Assembly: GCA_032718565.1 (NCBI GenBank)
Contig: JAVGVS010000043.1
Coordinates: 932,042-996,041, forward strand
Origin: Distichodus sexfasciatus
Taxonomy: Eukaryota; Chordata; Actinopteri; Characiformes; Distichodontidae
Length of the DNA stretch: 64,000 bases
Reading direction: 5' to 3'
The translations under genes were made by a program, and so were the position numbers. Below, piece by piece: positions 11,176 to 21,570 of the stretch. Under the pieces are notes generated by a model. The model had not been told where the DNA came from. It worked only from the letters and a program-made list of their open reading frames with translations, and did no database searches. The stretch's first letter is position 1. The number at the start of each line of letters is the position of its first letter.

Positions 11176-12300
11176 TCTTGAAGCGGTGTTCTGACGATGC
11201 CAAAAAATGGTGCAAATCCATCACAGAGTCCATCAATTCGCGCTACCCCATCGAAAATGCTACCTACCTGTTTGTGTATTTGCATTGTGCATTGTAAGAA
11301 ACAGCATGCTTAGATATTCAAATATGTTTTTTAAATTAAACATTTCAGGGGTTGATAGGCTAATGCAATTATCAAATAATGCTCGTATTGCATTATCACA
11401 AAATAGTACACCAATATTCAAACCCTGTGTGTTGTAAGAATACAGAGAGCATGATTGGACACTATTATATTGTCTTTATTTACATTTTTCAGTGATAGTA
11501 TATTTAGAGCTAGGCAGCTTAATAAGCCCAATCAGTCCCACTAGAAAGCACAAATCGATGAGAAGCATAAATCGTCAGTCCACAACACGTGGCCCACTTT
11601 ATGTATTACTATTGTAAAATGATTGGTTCCGCAGCATGTCGGAATTCTCCTAACATTGTATGAAAACGCCCAAAAGTACAAATTACACGACAAACATTAT
11701 TTACATACAAACTTTACGTATATTTCACCTCAGGTTGATTTCTTAAAAAGGGTAAAATAATGCCTACAAGAAGAATAAGCTAATATAACAGGGCTCATCT
11801 TAGCATCTTAGAACTGGTTGACCACCTTAACCAAGATAATTTAATCACAAACGCATTTTACGAAATATATTCACTAAATATTATCGCGTGAATATCCTTT
11901 ATTAGCCTACACGCTTGTGTTTAATTTATTTTAAATATAACAAATGCCTATAACAAAAATATAGTCAATATATCGTTACTACCGTATCTTGTAAAATTCT
12001 CCTCTGACAAGCAAGTAACTCTCTCTCCAGCAATTAAAAACGGTTCTAGTCGCGCGTGTCTCTGGAGAGGGCGGATCCAGACACAACGCCCAGCACACTG
12101 ACTAAGATTAAAACTCACCTGATCTGATGAACCCCCTGACCAATTACCCATATGATGTTTGTGAGAGTCTGCTGCATATAAAATGAGCTTTAGTATTTGC
12201 CATACCAGTGTGCCATGACTGGCTCATTATTATTGCTATCCAACTAATGTTAATTGTAAAAACGTACAAATCTATTAATCAGTGTACGAAGCTAGTTCTT
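11176..12300. other. Spacer between inverted arms; one short unexplained ORF fragment
   Basis: A 40-codon open stretch at 11178-11298 (+) reads LKRCSDDAKKWCKSITESIN then YPIENATYLFVYLHCAL-stop. Its composition looks protein-like rather than random, but I recognise no family. The rest (11300-12300) is AT-rich with no convincing feature. Confidence 0.35.
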
Positions 12301-13562
12301 TTGAAATACATGAACACATGCATTAAAACTGTAATATCTCAAGAAATTAAACCAGCACATATCTTACTTTTTGCGGCACAAACGTAGCACTAACGACGCA
12401 GCCCGGGTTCGCGTCCGAGAGTTATTGGCTGGCTCCATCGCCTGGAAATTAATACTAATATCTCCAAAATGAAAGCAGCACAAACGATAATTTGCGGCAC
12501 AAATGGGCACAAACATAGCACTAACCAAGGGCGGTGGAATTTTTATTTGTGCCGTTTGTAGAGGGGCCAACTTCACGGGTGACGTCATCATCTGGAAAAT
12601 ACTATAATATCTCCAGAATGAAAGCAGCACAAATGATAATTTTTGCGGCACAAACGGGCACAAACAGGCACAAACGTAGCACTAACCAAGCTAGGTGGAA
12701 TTTTTATTTGTGGCATTTGTAGGGGGGGACAACTTCACGGGTGACGTCATCGTCTGGAAATTAATACTAATATCTCCAAAATGAAAGCAGCACAAACAAT
12801 AATTTTTCACGGCACAAACCAGCACAAACGTAGCACAAACGTTTGACATCAATTTTGTTGGATTTGGGTAATGTGGGGGGGCTGGTTGACTTTTTGACCT
12901 TTACATTTTCATTAATATCTTTAAAACAGAAGCAGCACAAACAGCAATTTTAGCAGCACAAACCCGCACAAACGTAGCACAGTTGATTGACACCAATTTT
13001 GTTTGATTTCATTAATGTGGGGGGGCTGGTTGACCTCGGATGACCTCTAGAAACTTTTATTAATATTTTTAAAATGACAGCGGCACAAACGAAAATTTTT
13101 GCAGCACAAACCAGCACAAATGTTTGACATCAATTTTGTTGGATTTGAAGAAGATGGAGGGGCCAACTTCACTCACATCAGTGCCCTTCAGCAAGGAGTG
13201 AAGTGAGTAACTCCTACCTATTATTACCAAAAACATACTAAGCTTCTTTGTGACCCATTACTGTTGTCACAGGATATACGTGCCATTTATAAAAGAAAGC
13301 TGAAAGGGAGAAGCTAGACATTGAATACAAAAGGCTTCTGATAAAGAAAACAAAGTTGGAGATCAAGAAACTAGAGAAGGATGTATGTACACACATATAG
13401 CACAAAGGTACATGGTTTGAACTGAGTTGAACTTTCTGTTTTCTCTCTCCACAGCTTCACACAATGTCTGATTAATACATATCCTTGAATAAAGACAATT
13501 CTCAGCATGTGTGGTTTTTTGTTTTTAATTCAGAATGGTGAAGGCATGACCATCACCAGTGG

Positions 13563-15010
13563 CTAGGTGAAACAGGTGTCTCTATAAAGGTTCCTCACAC
13601 TTCTTCCATCTATTCCCTCTTCAGGAGCGGGAATGTCCTCCCACTGCTCCTCCGCCATGGGTGTGGGCAGTCTCTCCCGGCGGATGTGTACAATGTTGTG
13701 TAGGACTGCACAGGCAACCACAATATTGCATGCACAGTCTGGCCTTACTCTGAGGCCTTTCAGGCACCTAAATCTACAGGAAAAAATATGTTAGCCTGAA
13801 AAGTTGGTCTAAAAGAAATGTGGTGTGTATAAATTTCAAACCTCGACTTTAGTTGGCCAAAGGTCATCTCGATTCGTGCCCTCATTCTGCTGTGGGCATT
13901 GTTAAATGCCTTCTCTGCCTCAGTTTGAGGTTCTGGGTAAGGGATTAAAAGGTATGGCAGACAGGCATAACCCCTGTCCCCAAGCAGGACTCCATTGAAC
14001 TCCCCTGTAGAAGAAAGTATTGCTGTGTATGACATTCCTACAGTTCAAAAGCCCCCAACATGAAAGTAATGTGTACAAAACAGTTTTAAAAACTATTTGC
14101 CTGAATGTTAACTACATCTCTCATTCATTTCTATAACATATACATGTTCGGGGAAAGTGGTTGATATAATATTCGCCTTCTGCAAACTTGTGTGCCAGTG
14201 AGGATGCTCAGAAGATTCTGGAGTCGTGGACAGAGCCTGGCCATTTTGACTTAACATTAGTAATGAGGCAATTCCCATCACAGATCATCTAAACACAGAG
14301 AGTGGATTCAGTAATACAGCATACTTTGCCTAGCAGAACATTCATTGTTCGATATAAAGTGTTAAGTCCTATTCAGTGCTAAAACCCTCCACCTGACAAT
14401 GTATAGTTTCTCAAAACCTACATACCTGTATATTGAGGCTATACAAAGGTTTCCTGTTCACATAGTCTGCTTCCATTGGTCCAGCTGGGGCCTGGATCCA
14501 TACATGGGTGCAATCTATAGTACCCAGGACATTAGGGAAACCTGAGGGTGGTTTTTAACTGTCACATACCTGCTATTGCATAGAAATCCTCTTTGAGCCT
14601 CTGTGTTGGCTGATGGCCAGGAAAGGTGACAAAGATGTCCAGCAACTACCTCAGAGCAAGGTATACCCTTCTTATTTCTCTGCATACTGTTGCTTTTCCC
14701 AGATGCTCAGCATCACCAACAGTGTAGAGGAATGTTCCACTGGCAAAGAACCACAGTGCAATACAGACAGACTGCACTGTGTCAGGGCTTGGCTCCGCTG
14801 TGTGTATTTGCTGAGGTGTGGTTCAAGCAGGACACATAGGTACACTATGCTGGGTCTGCTGAACCGATATCTCTCACACAGGTAGTCATCTGGGAAGGCA
14901 AGAGGGTTTATTCTATCCCTAAAGACCCTTGGAGCTGGTGATCTGAATGCCCTTTGAATTATTCAAGCACCCTCCTCCACAGGATCTTCTATGAATGGAC
15001 AAGCCATACT
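13563..15010 (-). pseudogene. PIF/Harbinger DDE transposase (HARBI1-like), broken
   Basis: Read right to left: RVFRDRINPLAFPDDYLCER (about 14880-14940), then a frame-shifted region with SVCIALWFFA-like sequence, then FPNVLGTIDCTHVWIQAPAG (about 14490-14550) carrying the first catalytic Asp, SVHDSRIF-stop-ASSLAHKF (about 14190-14230), GVLLGDRGYACLPYL with the second Asp (13960-14005), AHSRMRARIEMTFGQLKSRF with the Glu (13850-13905), and the C-terminal exon CACNIVVACAVLHNIVHIRR ending at 13563. Several introns are implied. It is inactive: an in-frame TGA after SRIF and at least one frameshift. Intact enzymes cut and paste the element as a DDE transposase with the Myb-like partner. Confidence 0.8.
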
Positions 15011-15179
15011 TGTGTCTTTCTTCTGTATCCTGGCAGGTGTTGGTTTCCATGCTGCTTAAATAGGCCTGACCTTAATTAACTAATGATGAATAGGCCTGAC
15101 CTTAATTTGAACTTTATTATTTTAAATAAAGTGTTTTGTGCTGTAATTCTGTTATTATTATTAGTATATATTTTTCATT

Positions 15180-16029
15180 TGTTGCAAGACAGTGACGCAG
15201 AGACAGGCTATCACATTCACTGAACAAAACCCTATGGCTATTTCAGAGACAGGAACAGGAACCAAGCAGGGAACAGGGATGGAATCTACGGGGAACCAGG
15301 ATCAGCACAGGGACCAGGAACAGGAACAACCGAGGGGACTGGAACCAGAACTAGAGGAAGACAAGGACAGAAACAGATAAGAGGAGCACCACCTAAAATA
15401 ACCTAGGCAATGCTAACTAATACAAATACTAAGGTTACTGCTAATGCTACACTAAGTCTAAAGGGCACGGGTCAACAGGGACTGGCTAGCTATACTGCTA
15501 ACTATGCTAATGCTAATTCTAATGGCTAAGGCTACCGCTATGCTACTTCTAAAGGGCAGGAGTCAATGGGGGAGTGACTGACTCTAATGCTAACACTGCT
15601 AATGCTAACTCTAAGACTATTTCCCTAATCCTTACAACTAACAGACTAACAGAAACTAACAAAGCACAAGACAATAACAGACTTCACCAAGACTCCAAAC
15701 AGAGAGCAGACGGCAGACTGGGGCATGGGCAGGGTCTCAGGGCTCGAATGTGGCATCTGTGGACAAATGGGTATTGTGATGGTGCACGGACAAAGACAAG
15801 AACAATTGACAGAACTTATATAGGGGACTAACTCATGGAACTAAACAAGACAATCAAGACCAACCAATGGGACACATACAACCTAACTAAGGGGAAGGAC
15901 TAACTCAACGGGCCAAATTAAGAACACTAACAAGACAAACATAAAACAGCTGTGAACCAGGAACCCAGGGAAACACAAACATTTGGCGGCCTCTGTTGGC
16001 CACCGGGGCGAACTGTCCTGGGGGGGCCA
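15180..16029 (-). mobile_element. Probable solo LTR
   Basis: Begins TGTTGCAAGACAGTG and ends GGGGGGGCCATGACA. On the minus strand it has a TATA-like CTATATAAGTTC near 15815 and the opening TGTCATGGCC shared with 41381-41889. The interior (15420-15620) is unusual, with many GCTAA/GCTAATGCTAA words. No flanking target duplication was found, so the left limit is uncertain. Confidence 0.5.
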
Positions 16030-16175
16030 TGACATGGGTGGCAGGAGTGGCAGAGGGAACAACACTTGCAGAAATGTAAGAATGATAATAGTGTGCCATG
16101 CGCTCCACCTCCAATCAGCCAACATTACTTTCAGTTTAACCGGCTGCTCCATTACGTCTTACTATCTCTGCTCAG

Positions 16176-16689
16176 TGTCACGGGTGTGGTCAGCATGACA
16201 CAAGGCGAGGTAACTTGGTTCCAAGCCATTTTATTTGAAAACTCAAACAGAAACTGGCACAAAAATACTCTTCTTTTAACTTGAAAAACCACGTAGCACA
16301 CCGACACTGGAGGGATAGTGTGAGGGTGGACCGTCAGAAGACACTGGGAGAAACTGAGCTAAAATAGAGAAACAAGAACAATGACCAGGATTAATTAGCA
16401 CAGGGAGAACCAATAGAAAAACAATCACTAAATAACCTAAATCAACAAATGAAGGGATAACCAGTGGGAACTGGGGGGCTGGACTGAAATGTAAACAAGA
16501 CAGCTGAGGATACTAATACACAATGATAATCTAATGAGACACAATGGAAAGGTGGGGCACGGACATGACAGACAGGGAGCACACTTGACAAAACTGAACA
16601 TATCAAAACCAACTGAACAGTGGCATCTGCTGGCCACTCAGCAGATACATGAGGGCCTGTCATGGCCAAAGCCCAGCGGGGCCATAACA
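16176..16689 (-). mobile_element. Solo LTR with 5-bp target duplication CTCAG
   Basis: TGTCACGGG at 16176 to GGCCATAACA at 16689, flanked by CTCAG on both sides (16171-16175, 16690-16694). The polyadenylation signal is on the minus strand (rc of CATTTTATTTG near 16228). It belongs to the same family as 62034-62557, with shared TGACACAAGGCGAGGT and CATCTGCTGGCC. Confidence 0.85.
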
Positions 16690-17324
16690 CTCAGATCTTC
16701 CATTTTCTGTCTATTTTGCCTCTATTTTGTCTATTTTTTTAATTCTCACATGCAAGACAGCTGCAAATAACACCTATCTCTGATACTGAGGTAAAATAGA
16801 CAAAAACATACTCGGTTACTTACGTAACCTTGGTTCCCTGAGATATGGCAACGAGTACTATGTCGTAAGAAGCTATGGGAAAAACTCTCCTTTCCTGTTT
16901 GACTGAAGCCTTTTCCAATCACGCAGTGGAACTGCACATCGATTGATTCGTAAAAGTTAAAGAATGAACCAATGACATGACGGCGGATTAGAGCGGACGA
17001 ATGGCCGCGCAGCTTTGCCAGCCGCTGATATTTACATGGGCGGAGCTATCTGGCTCTATATAAGCAGCTGTCTCGTCGTCATAAATCAGATTTTCTTCGA
17101 GTGAAGGGTATCTGAGGCGTGCAGCACATGGCATGGCAAGGAACGCAGTACTCGTTCCCATATCTCAGGGAACCAAGGTAACATAAGTAACCGAGTACGT
17201 TCCCTTTTGATATTTCACTCGTACTGTGTTGTAAGATGCTATGGGAACCAGTACAATCCTGCCGTGCCATGGTGGGGAGCGACTCGACATGACCCCCATG
17301 GGAAATCCCAGGGGAGTACAAAAG

Positions 17325-17690
17325 TTACACCAAGCACAGGGAGAGCCAAGGGGTCCCCCGTGGCTTGGGCGTTGCCCCAAAGGGTGCCCTGATGGGCCCC
17401 AAACAAGACGGGTTGACAATGAGAGCCTGTAAGTCACCCACACGCTTGACCGAAGCCAATGCTAAGAGCAGGGCGGTCTCAAGTGAGAGCGCTCTCAAGC
17501 TCGAGGAGTGTAGTGGTGTGAACGGGGGTCCGTTCAGGGCCCTTAGTACAGTAGACAAGTCCCAAGAGGGAACCGTGCGGGGACGCGGAGGATTCAGCCG
17601 CCTGGCGGCCCTCAAAAACTGTATAACCACACTGTGCCTGCCGACCAAGCGACCTCCGATAGGGGCGTGGAAAGCCGCTATCGCTGAGGC
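17325..17690 (-). pseudogene. DIRS tyrosine recombinase fragment
   Basis: Minus-strand frame with GRHSVVIQFLRAARRLNPPR, VPSWDLSTVLRALNGPPFTP and LALASVKRVGDLQAL. This corresponds to the central part of DIRS-type tyrosine recombinases, which integrate the circular element. The C-terminal catalytic part with the nucleophilic tyrosine is absent. Confidence 0.75.
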
Positions 17691-18182
17691 ATAAACCTTG
17701 ACGGTCCTGCTTCTGGTGCCATGAGTGGATGATGGCGGTCGGAGGCAGCCAGGGAGATGCTGTTGTCGTCTTCATCAGACCCGCCGAATGACAACAGGTT
17801 GCTCGCAGCCGCAGCAGGACGCTGGTCAGGCTGGGATGAAGAAGACGGGGGATACTTCGCCAGACGGGGAGGGCGAGGCTCGTGGGCACTGGGCCAGAGA
17901 GAGCTCATCCGCCTCCTGGTGCTCCGCAACTCTACTCTGCCATTTCTTCCTCACAGGGCCCTGTGAGGAAGCATACAGGAGGGATTGAGGGGCGGGGTCA
18001 CGCTCTGAAAAGAGCGCTAGCTGCGAGCGCAAAGCAGAAATGCTGAGAGCCTCACAGTGCAGGCAATCAGCGGTGCTAAGAGCAGCGTCTGTGTGGGACT
18101 TGCCCAGACAGAGCGCACACTCAGCGTGGCCATCTTCGGAGCGCAGCGGCTCGTTGCACGAAGTGCAGTGACGGCGTGGCAT
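17678..18182 (-). pseudogene. DIRS gag-like fragment
   Basis: Starts at 18182 with MPRRHCTSCNEPLRSEDGHA and has the CxxC pairs and the DCLHCEALSI segment matching 425-1321. A frameshift near 17830 moves the reading frame; the second part reads FGGSDEDDNSISLAASD before the join to the recombinase. Confidence 0.75.
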
Positions 18183-18244
18183 TGAAAAATGCCTTTTTGC
18201 TCTTTCAGTTGCAAATACTCTTTTAACATGTCAATCTGTTTCAG

Positions 18245-18613
18245 GAGCAAATGGGAATTACATGCTAATTAACATGTACAGTGACTGGACTCACGCACAG
18301 CACTACTGCAGAACACATTACACAGATCTTGGAAGTGTGAGGAATCAGGAAGAAAATAGAAAAATTCTCAGTTTTGCAAATGGCTACCCTGTCTGGATTG
18401 GTCTATATAGATCAAGAGTCTGGTCAGATCAGCATGTTTCCACTTATGAAAACTGGAGATCCTATATTCCATACATGCCTGAACAACCAAACAATGGTTT
18501 AAATGAGTACAGGCAGCATCTTGATCAGCACTGTACTGCTGTGTCCCTCAGTAACTCGGGCCAATGGACAGATGAAAACTGCTTAAGCAAGATACCTTTT
18601 TATTGTTACAACA
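18245..18613 (+). CDS. Isolated CTLD exon (B2 type), upstream part of locus 2
   Basis: 369 bases, open and phase 1-1, with acceptor CTGTTTCAG and donor GTAAAT. It reads NGNYMLINMYSDWTHAQHYC, SVRNQEENRKILSF, RVWSDQHVSTYENW and QWTDENC, with a QPN loop (PEQPNNGLNEY). It is closest to the fourth CTLD of locus 3 (35909-36277), which has the same length. The exons that would precede it are absent, and it is cut off from the next intact exon by about 6 kb of transposons, so whether it is still spliced is unknown. Confidence 0.7.
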
Positions 18614-18756
18614 GTAAATTTCTCTATGCTTGATTTTATTTTATTAATCATTATTCAATTCAGCAAGACAAGTGTCACATGTATTTGACTTTTATTATTC
18701 TTTTGAATATAATTCGACTTACAACTTTTTTGAATAAAAAGTTGTTCTTTTGTCAT

Positions 18757-19925
18757 GCTAAGCCAGTAAAAGATATGTTGAAGTTCATTGGTACATGAGT
18801 TGGACTGATGCTCAAAGTTACTGCAGAACACATTATACAGACTTGGCCACTGTGAGGAACCAAAGTGAGAACCACAATTTAAAATAATTATCTAAGTATT
18901 CTTATATGGGTGCATGGATTAGCCTGTACAGGACCAGGTCCTGGTCAAATAAGAGCAACTCTTCTTTCAGCAACTGAAAAAGAGGCCAACTGTCATAGTG
19001 CGCTGAATCACAGAGGTGTGAGAATGCACTTGAAGCAACAAAGAACAGTTTATTTGGATAAGCAGTGTAACCAAAAATAGGAGCAAAAACAGGCGAAAAA
19101 CAAAGTGTCCAAAATTCACGCAAAACCCAAAAACAAAGTGACAACAGAAAGATGAGGCCCGTGCTCCCAGTCGTATGCTGCAGGTAACAGGGAAAACCTC
19201 CATGAGTAACCAAAAAGAGTGAGGTCTTCACGCTCTAAGACTCACGAGGCAAACTGAAATGATCCAGACTCTGTTAACACAATGGCAGTCTGACCGGAGA
19301 GGGAACTCGCTGGGAGTCATCAGGTTGGGGAAAAACCAAAAGAGAGATGTATGAATGAAATGAAAAAGGAAAATCCAATCCAAACCAAACCAAACCAAAC
19401 ACAAAGCCAACGTAATCCAACACTCGATTCATGAGGGTGACGAACACAAAGGGTAGACTCGAGCCAACTGGTTTATATAACGCAAACGAATAAACCAAAT
19501 TAGTGCATGATCCAATCCCAAAAACAAAAGTAACAAGCAACAGCTGAACTCAATGATAAACGCGAGGGTATGATCTAAACCGAATCTAACCTACTACGTA
19601 GTAACCATGAAGTGAGACAACAAACGCGGAAGTGTGTGCACTCTAACCAGGGAGTGAACTACTCACGAGGGCACGCGATGCAGACATCGAGAACCCAGAA
19701 GTGAGGAGCAAGTTAGTGGGGGAAAGGTAAGCTGACCGAAGAGACACAAGGAGTCACAGACACAATGGGGAAGACAGCGAAAGTGCACCTGGAGGACCGA
19801 ACATATACGCCCAGGTCAGAACTCCGGTGATCGTGAGCGTGGCACTGCCAGCGAGGGAGGCGCGGCGGTGACACCAACCAGATAATTATGGAGGAAGGGA
19901 ATGTTGTACTGCAAGTAATGGGTTA
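18757..19925 (+). pseudogene. Dead B-type CTLD exon split by a solo LTR
   Basis: 18757-18985 and 19874-19925 together resemble 2390-2650 and 25203-25480. Breaks visible in the sequence: TAA within AATTTAAAATAATTATC, TGA replacing a tryptophan codon (AGCAACTGAAAAAG), an LTR at 18991-19873, and loss of the last third, where lectin sequence ends at ACTGCAAGTAATGGG and TTAGGG repeats begin. Confidence 0.85.
18991..19873 (-). mobile_element. Solo LTR inserted in a CTLD exon, target duplication CCAAC
   Basis: TGTCATAGTGCG at 18991 to GGCGGTGACA at 19873, with CCAAC on both sides (18986-18990 and 19874-19878). On the minus strand it has GTTATATAAACC and CCAAATAAACTG, a TATA box and polyadenylation signal in the order expected for an LTR. 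883 bases, a different family from 16176-16689. Confidence 0.9.
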
Positions 19926-19945
19926 GGGTTAGGGTTAGGGTTAGT
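19920..19945 (+). repeat. Short interstitial telomeric repeat (TTAGGG)n
   Basis: About four TTAGGG units starting at GGGTTAGGG, exactly where the lectin exon homology ends and unrelated intron-like sequence starts. Confidence 0.9.
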
Positions 19946-20249
19946 TCTAGACCAGTAAAGGTACTACTAAGCTACTCATGAGCAAAGTACTGTCCTCTGC
20001 TTTTTGTTGTGGTGCACGGTGTGCTGTCCTGTGCTGTGTTCACAATGACAAATAATCAGTCTTTTTAAAAAAAACATTTTATGGCCATAAATAGGAAGAT
20101 TTTTAAGGACTAAGGCGGGATACAAAGCAAAATTGAAGTGTTTTGTCGTTATCTCTAGATTGACTTACCTTTTCTGTTATGTTTTTCATTTCAACATTAT
20201 TTTAATGTTGGAGCTCCTTGGCGTCTCCTTAGTGTCACTTTATTAATAA
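19946..20249 (+). other. Remnant of the intron before the lectin tail exons
   Basis: 19960-20070 (GTTGTGGTGCACGGTGTGCTG and neighbours) resembles 27700-27870, the sequence before the tail exon of locus 2. It suggests that a deletion joined a middle CTLD exon to the late intron. No coding sequence. Confidence 0.45.
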
Positions 20250-20708
20250 GGCAAGGCAAAGGCAAAGGCAAGGCAAATTTATTTATATAGCACATTTCAT
20301 ACACAGAGGTAATTCAAAGTGCTTTACATAAAAGGAAGTAGAGTAATCATAAAAACAATAATAAAAAGAATAATCACAAAAAGGAAGTAGAACAATCATA
20401 AAAACAATGATCACAACAATAAAACAAAAAATATAAAATGTAAAAACTGATTGATATAATTATTTAAAAATTATTTAAAAATTGATATAAAATAAGTTTA
20501 AGACAGTTAAAAACAGAATGCAATCAGTTCGGACGAAGCACAGTGCTCATTCAGTAAATGCACAGCTAAACAGATGAGTTTTGAGTCTAGATTTAAATGT
20601 AGCTAATGTTTTAGAACATTTGATCTCTTCTGGAAGCTGATTCCAACTGCGGGCAGCATAATAGCTGAAAAGCGGATTCCCCTTGTTTTGTGTGAACCCT
20701 TGGTATTT

Positions 20709-21445
20709 TGAACTCACTCCCTGCCATCACACTTCCCCCCACACACACACCTGGACTGTGAAGAAACTGTTTCTGTTGCACCACTGCACTTTACTGCACC
20801 TTACTTTACACACCACCGTCACTTTGATGCACAATAACTACTGGTATGACACTGCACTGCTGCCACTTTTGCACAAACATTATATGCTGCTTTACAAATG
20901 TTTGCACATACACTGGACATTGTACACATAAATAGCCGAATATAGTAGCTGTTATATTATAACCTTCTACCTCCTGCACATCCAATGTAAAATGTCAATT
21001 TGCACCTGTTTAAATGTTTGCATATTTGCACATATACTGAACATTGTACTTGGAAATAGTCCGGATATAGTATCTGTCTAGTATAACTCTACCTCTTGCA
21101 CACTCAGTGTAAATGTCAATTTCAACCTGTTAAGAATACTGCATCCTGACTTGACAAACATGTTTAGCTCTATGTCTGTCTTCCCTGTCTAGTCTAAAAT
21201 GTATATTGTATATTGTCTGGTTTAAAATGTATATTGTTTAATGTATATTTTAGTATTTTTACTTATTTATTGTTTATTCCATGTGCCTAGTCGTGCCACT
21301 GCCTATTTATTCTCTGTTCTACTGTTCTTTGTTTGTTTGCACTGGAAATAACCTGGAGCCACGTCGTCTCGTCTCTCTATGTATCTGTACAGTATATAGC
21401 AGAGATGACAATAAAGTTGACTTTGACTTGACTTTTGACTTTTCT
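20709..21445 (+). mobile_element. 5'-truncated LINE copy (3' UTR) inserted in the minus-strand LINE
   Basis: Starts GAACTCACTCCCTGCCATCA and ends GACAATAAAGTTGACTTTGA; it is nearly identical to 59309-60070, the 3' end of the LINE at 56360-60080. The host LINE resumes at TTTCTAACTGACTCG, and removing the insert restores a continuous host reading frame (SQLE then IPRVHTKQGN). High similarity implies recent activity. Confidence 0.85.
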
Positions 21446-21570
21446 AACTGACTCGATCCTAATGATCTGAGCGGTCTGTTAGGTTTATATTCAGTGAGCA
21501 TATATGCAATGTATTTAGGTCCTAGGCCATTGAGTGATTTATAAATCAGTAAAAGTACTTTAAAATCAAT

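Larger units (their letters stand above)
10157..13172. mobile_element. Unclassified 3-kb element with very long inverted arms of GCACAAAC-rich repeats
   Basis: The left arm (10157-10690) and right arm (about 12300-13172) are reverse complements over hundreds of bases, starting from AGTTGGCCCC (10161) and ending GGGGCCAACT (13160-13169). Each arm is built of repeated blocks with GCACAAAC or its complement GTTTGTGC many times, separated by phrases such as CAATTTTGTTGGATTTG. The right arm has two extra blocks of about 155 bases (near 12440-12750). No transposase was recognised between the arms, which hold a + strand LTR (10745-11175). The superfamily is not assigned: no target duplication could be confirmed. 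Confidence 0.7.
8041..13384 (+). pseudogene. Harbinger Myb/SANT-like accessory protein, broken
   Basis: Exon-like pieces: 8041-8210 (YEEHKNIITKKGNTVAINEA, then ALQNIADGLNA), 8651-8721 (GERRTWQQVKTKYKNI), 8788-8896 (GGPPPEDLTPAEHLALSFNK), 9238-9305, 9395-9446, and 13273-13384 (EYKRLLIKKTKLEIKKLEKD). Together these follow the usual order of this protein: trihelix/Myb head, proline-rich link, acidic middle, lysine-rich coiled tail. It is dead: TAG at 8807-8809 in piece 3, a weakened donor (GTAATC) after piece 1, a frameshift in the last piece, and about 3.7 kb of insertions after 9446. In intact elements the protein carries the transposase to the nucleus and to DNA. Confidence 0.7.
7860..15110. 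mobile_element. Decayed PIF/Harbinger transposon with nested insertions
   Basis: Two genes typical of PIF/Harbinger elements are recognisable in convergent orientation: a Myb/SANT-like DNA-binding protein on the + strand (exon pieces 8041-13384) and a HARBI1-like DDE transposase on the minus strand (13563-15010). Other elements inserted between or within them (8960-9200, 9447-10156, 10157-13172) stretch the element to about 7 kb. Exact ends and the 3-base target duplication could not be fixed; the limits are approximate, based on similar subterminal sequence (ATTTAAGAAGCC near 8010, rc of ATTTAAGCAGC near 15050). Confidence 0.7.
16806..18215 (-). mobile_element. Deleted DIRS element: terminal repeat, recombinase and gag without reverse transcriptase
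   Basis: The left end is an inverted pair: GGTTACTTACGTAACCTTGG near 16813 and its near-complement CCAAGGTAACATAAGTAACC ending near 17192, enclosing a promoter-like unit (TATATAAGC at about 17058). On the minus strand gag (18182 to 17678) is followed directly by tyrosine recombinase (about 17690 to 17325), so reverse transcriptase and RNase H are deleted. The right end merges at about 18215 with intron sequence shared with 35880-35908. It sits just upstream of the isolated lectin exon at 18245. Confidence 0.8.

Noticed and set aside
10180..13150. CRISPR-like array of GTTTGTGC/GCACAAAC repeats
   Set aside because: Spacing is irregular, repeats are 8 bases and in inverted arms, and the setting is a vertebrate genome; it is transposon sequence.
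17079..18250. Overlapping ORFs on both strands in the DIRS region
   Set aside because: Shadows of the GC-rich gag and recombinase frames; only the minus-strand frames with DIRS motifs were kept.
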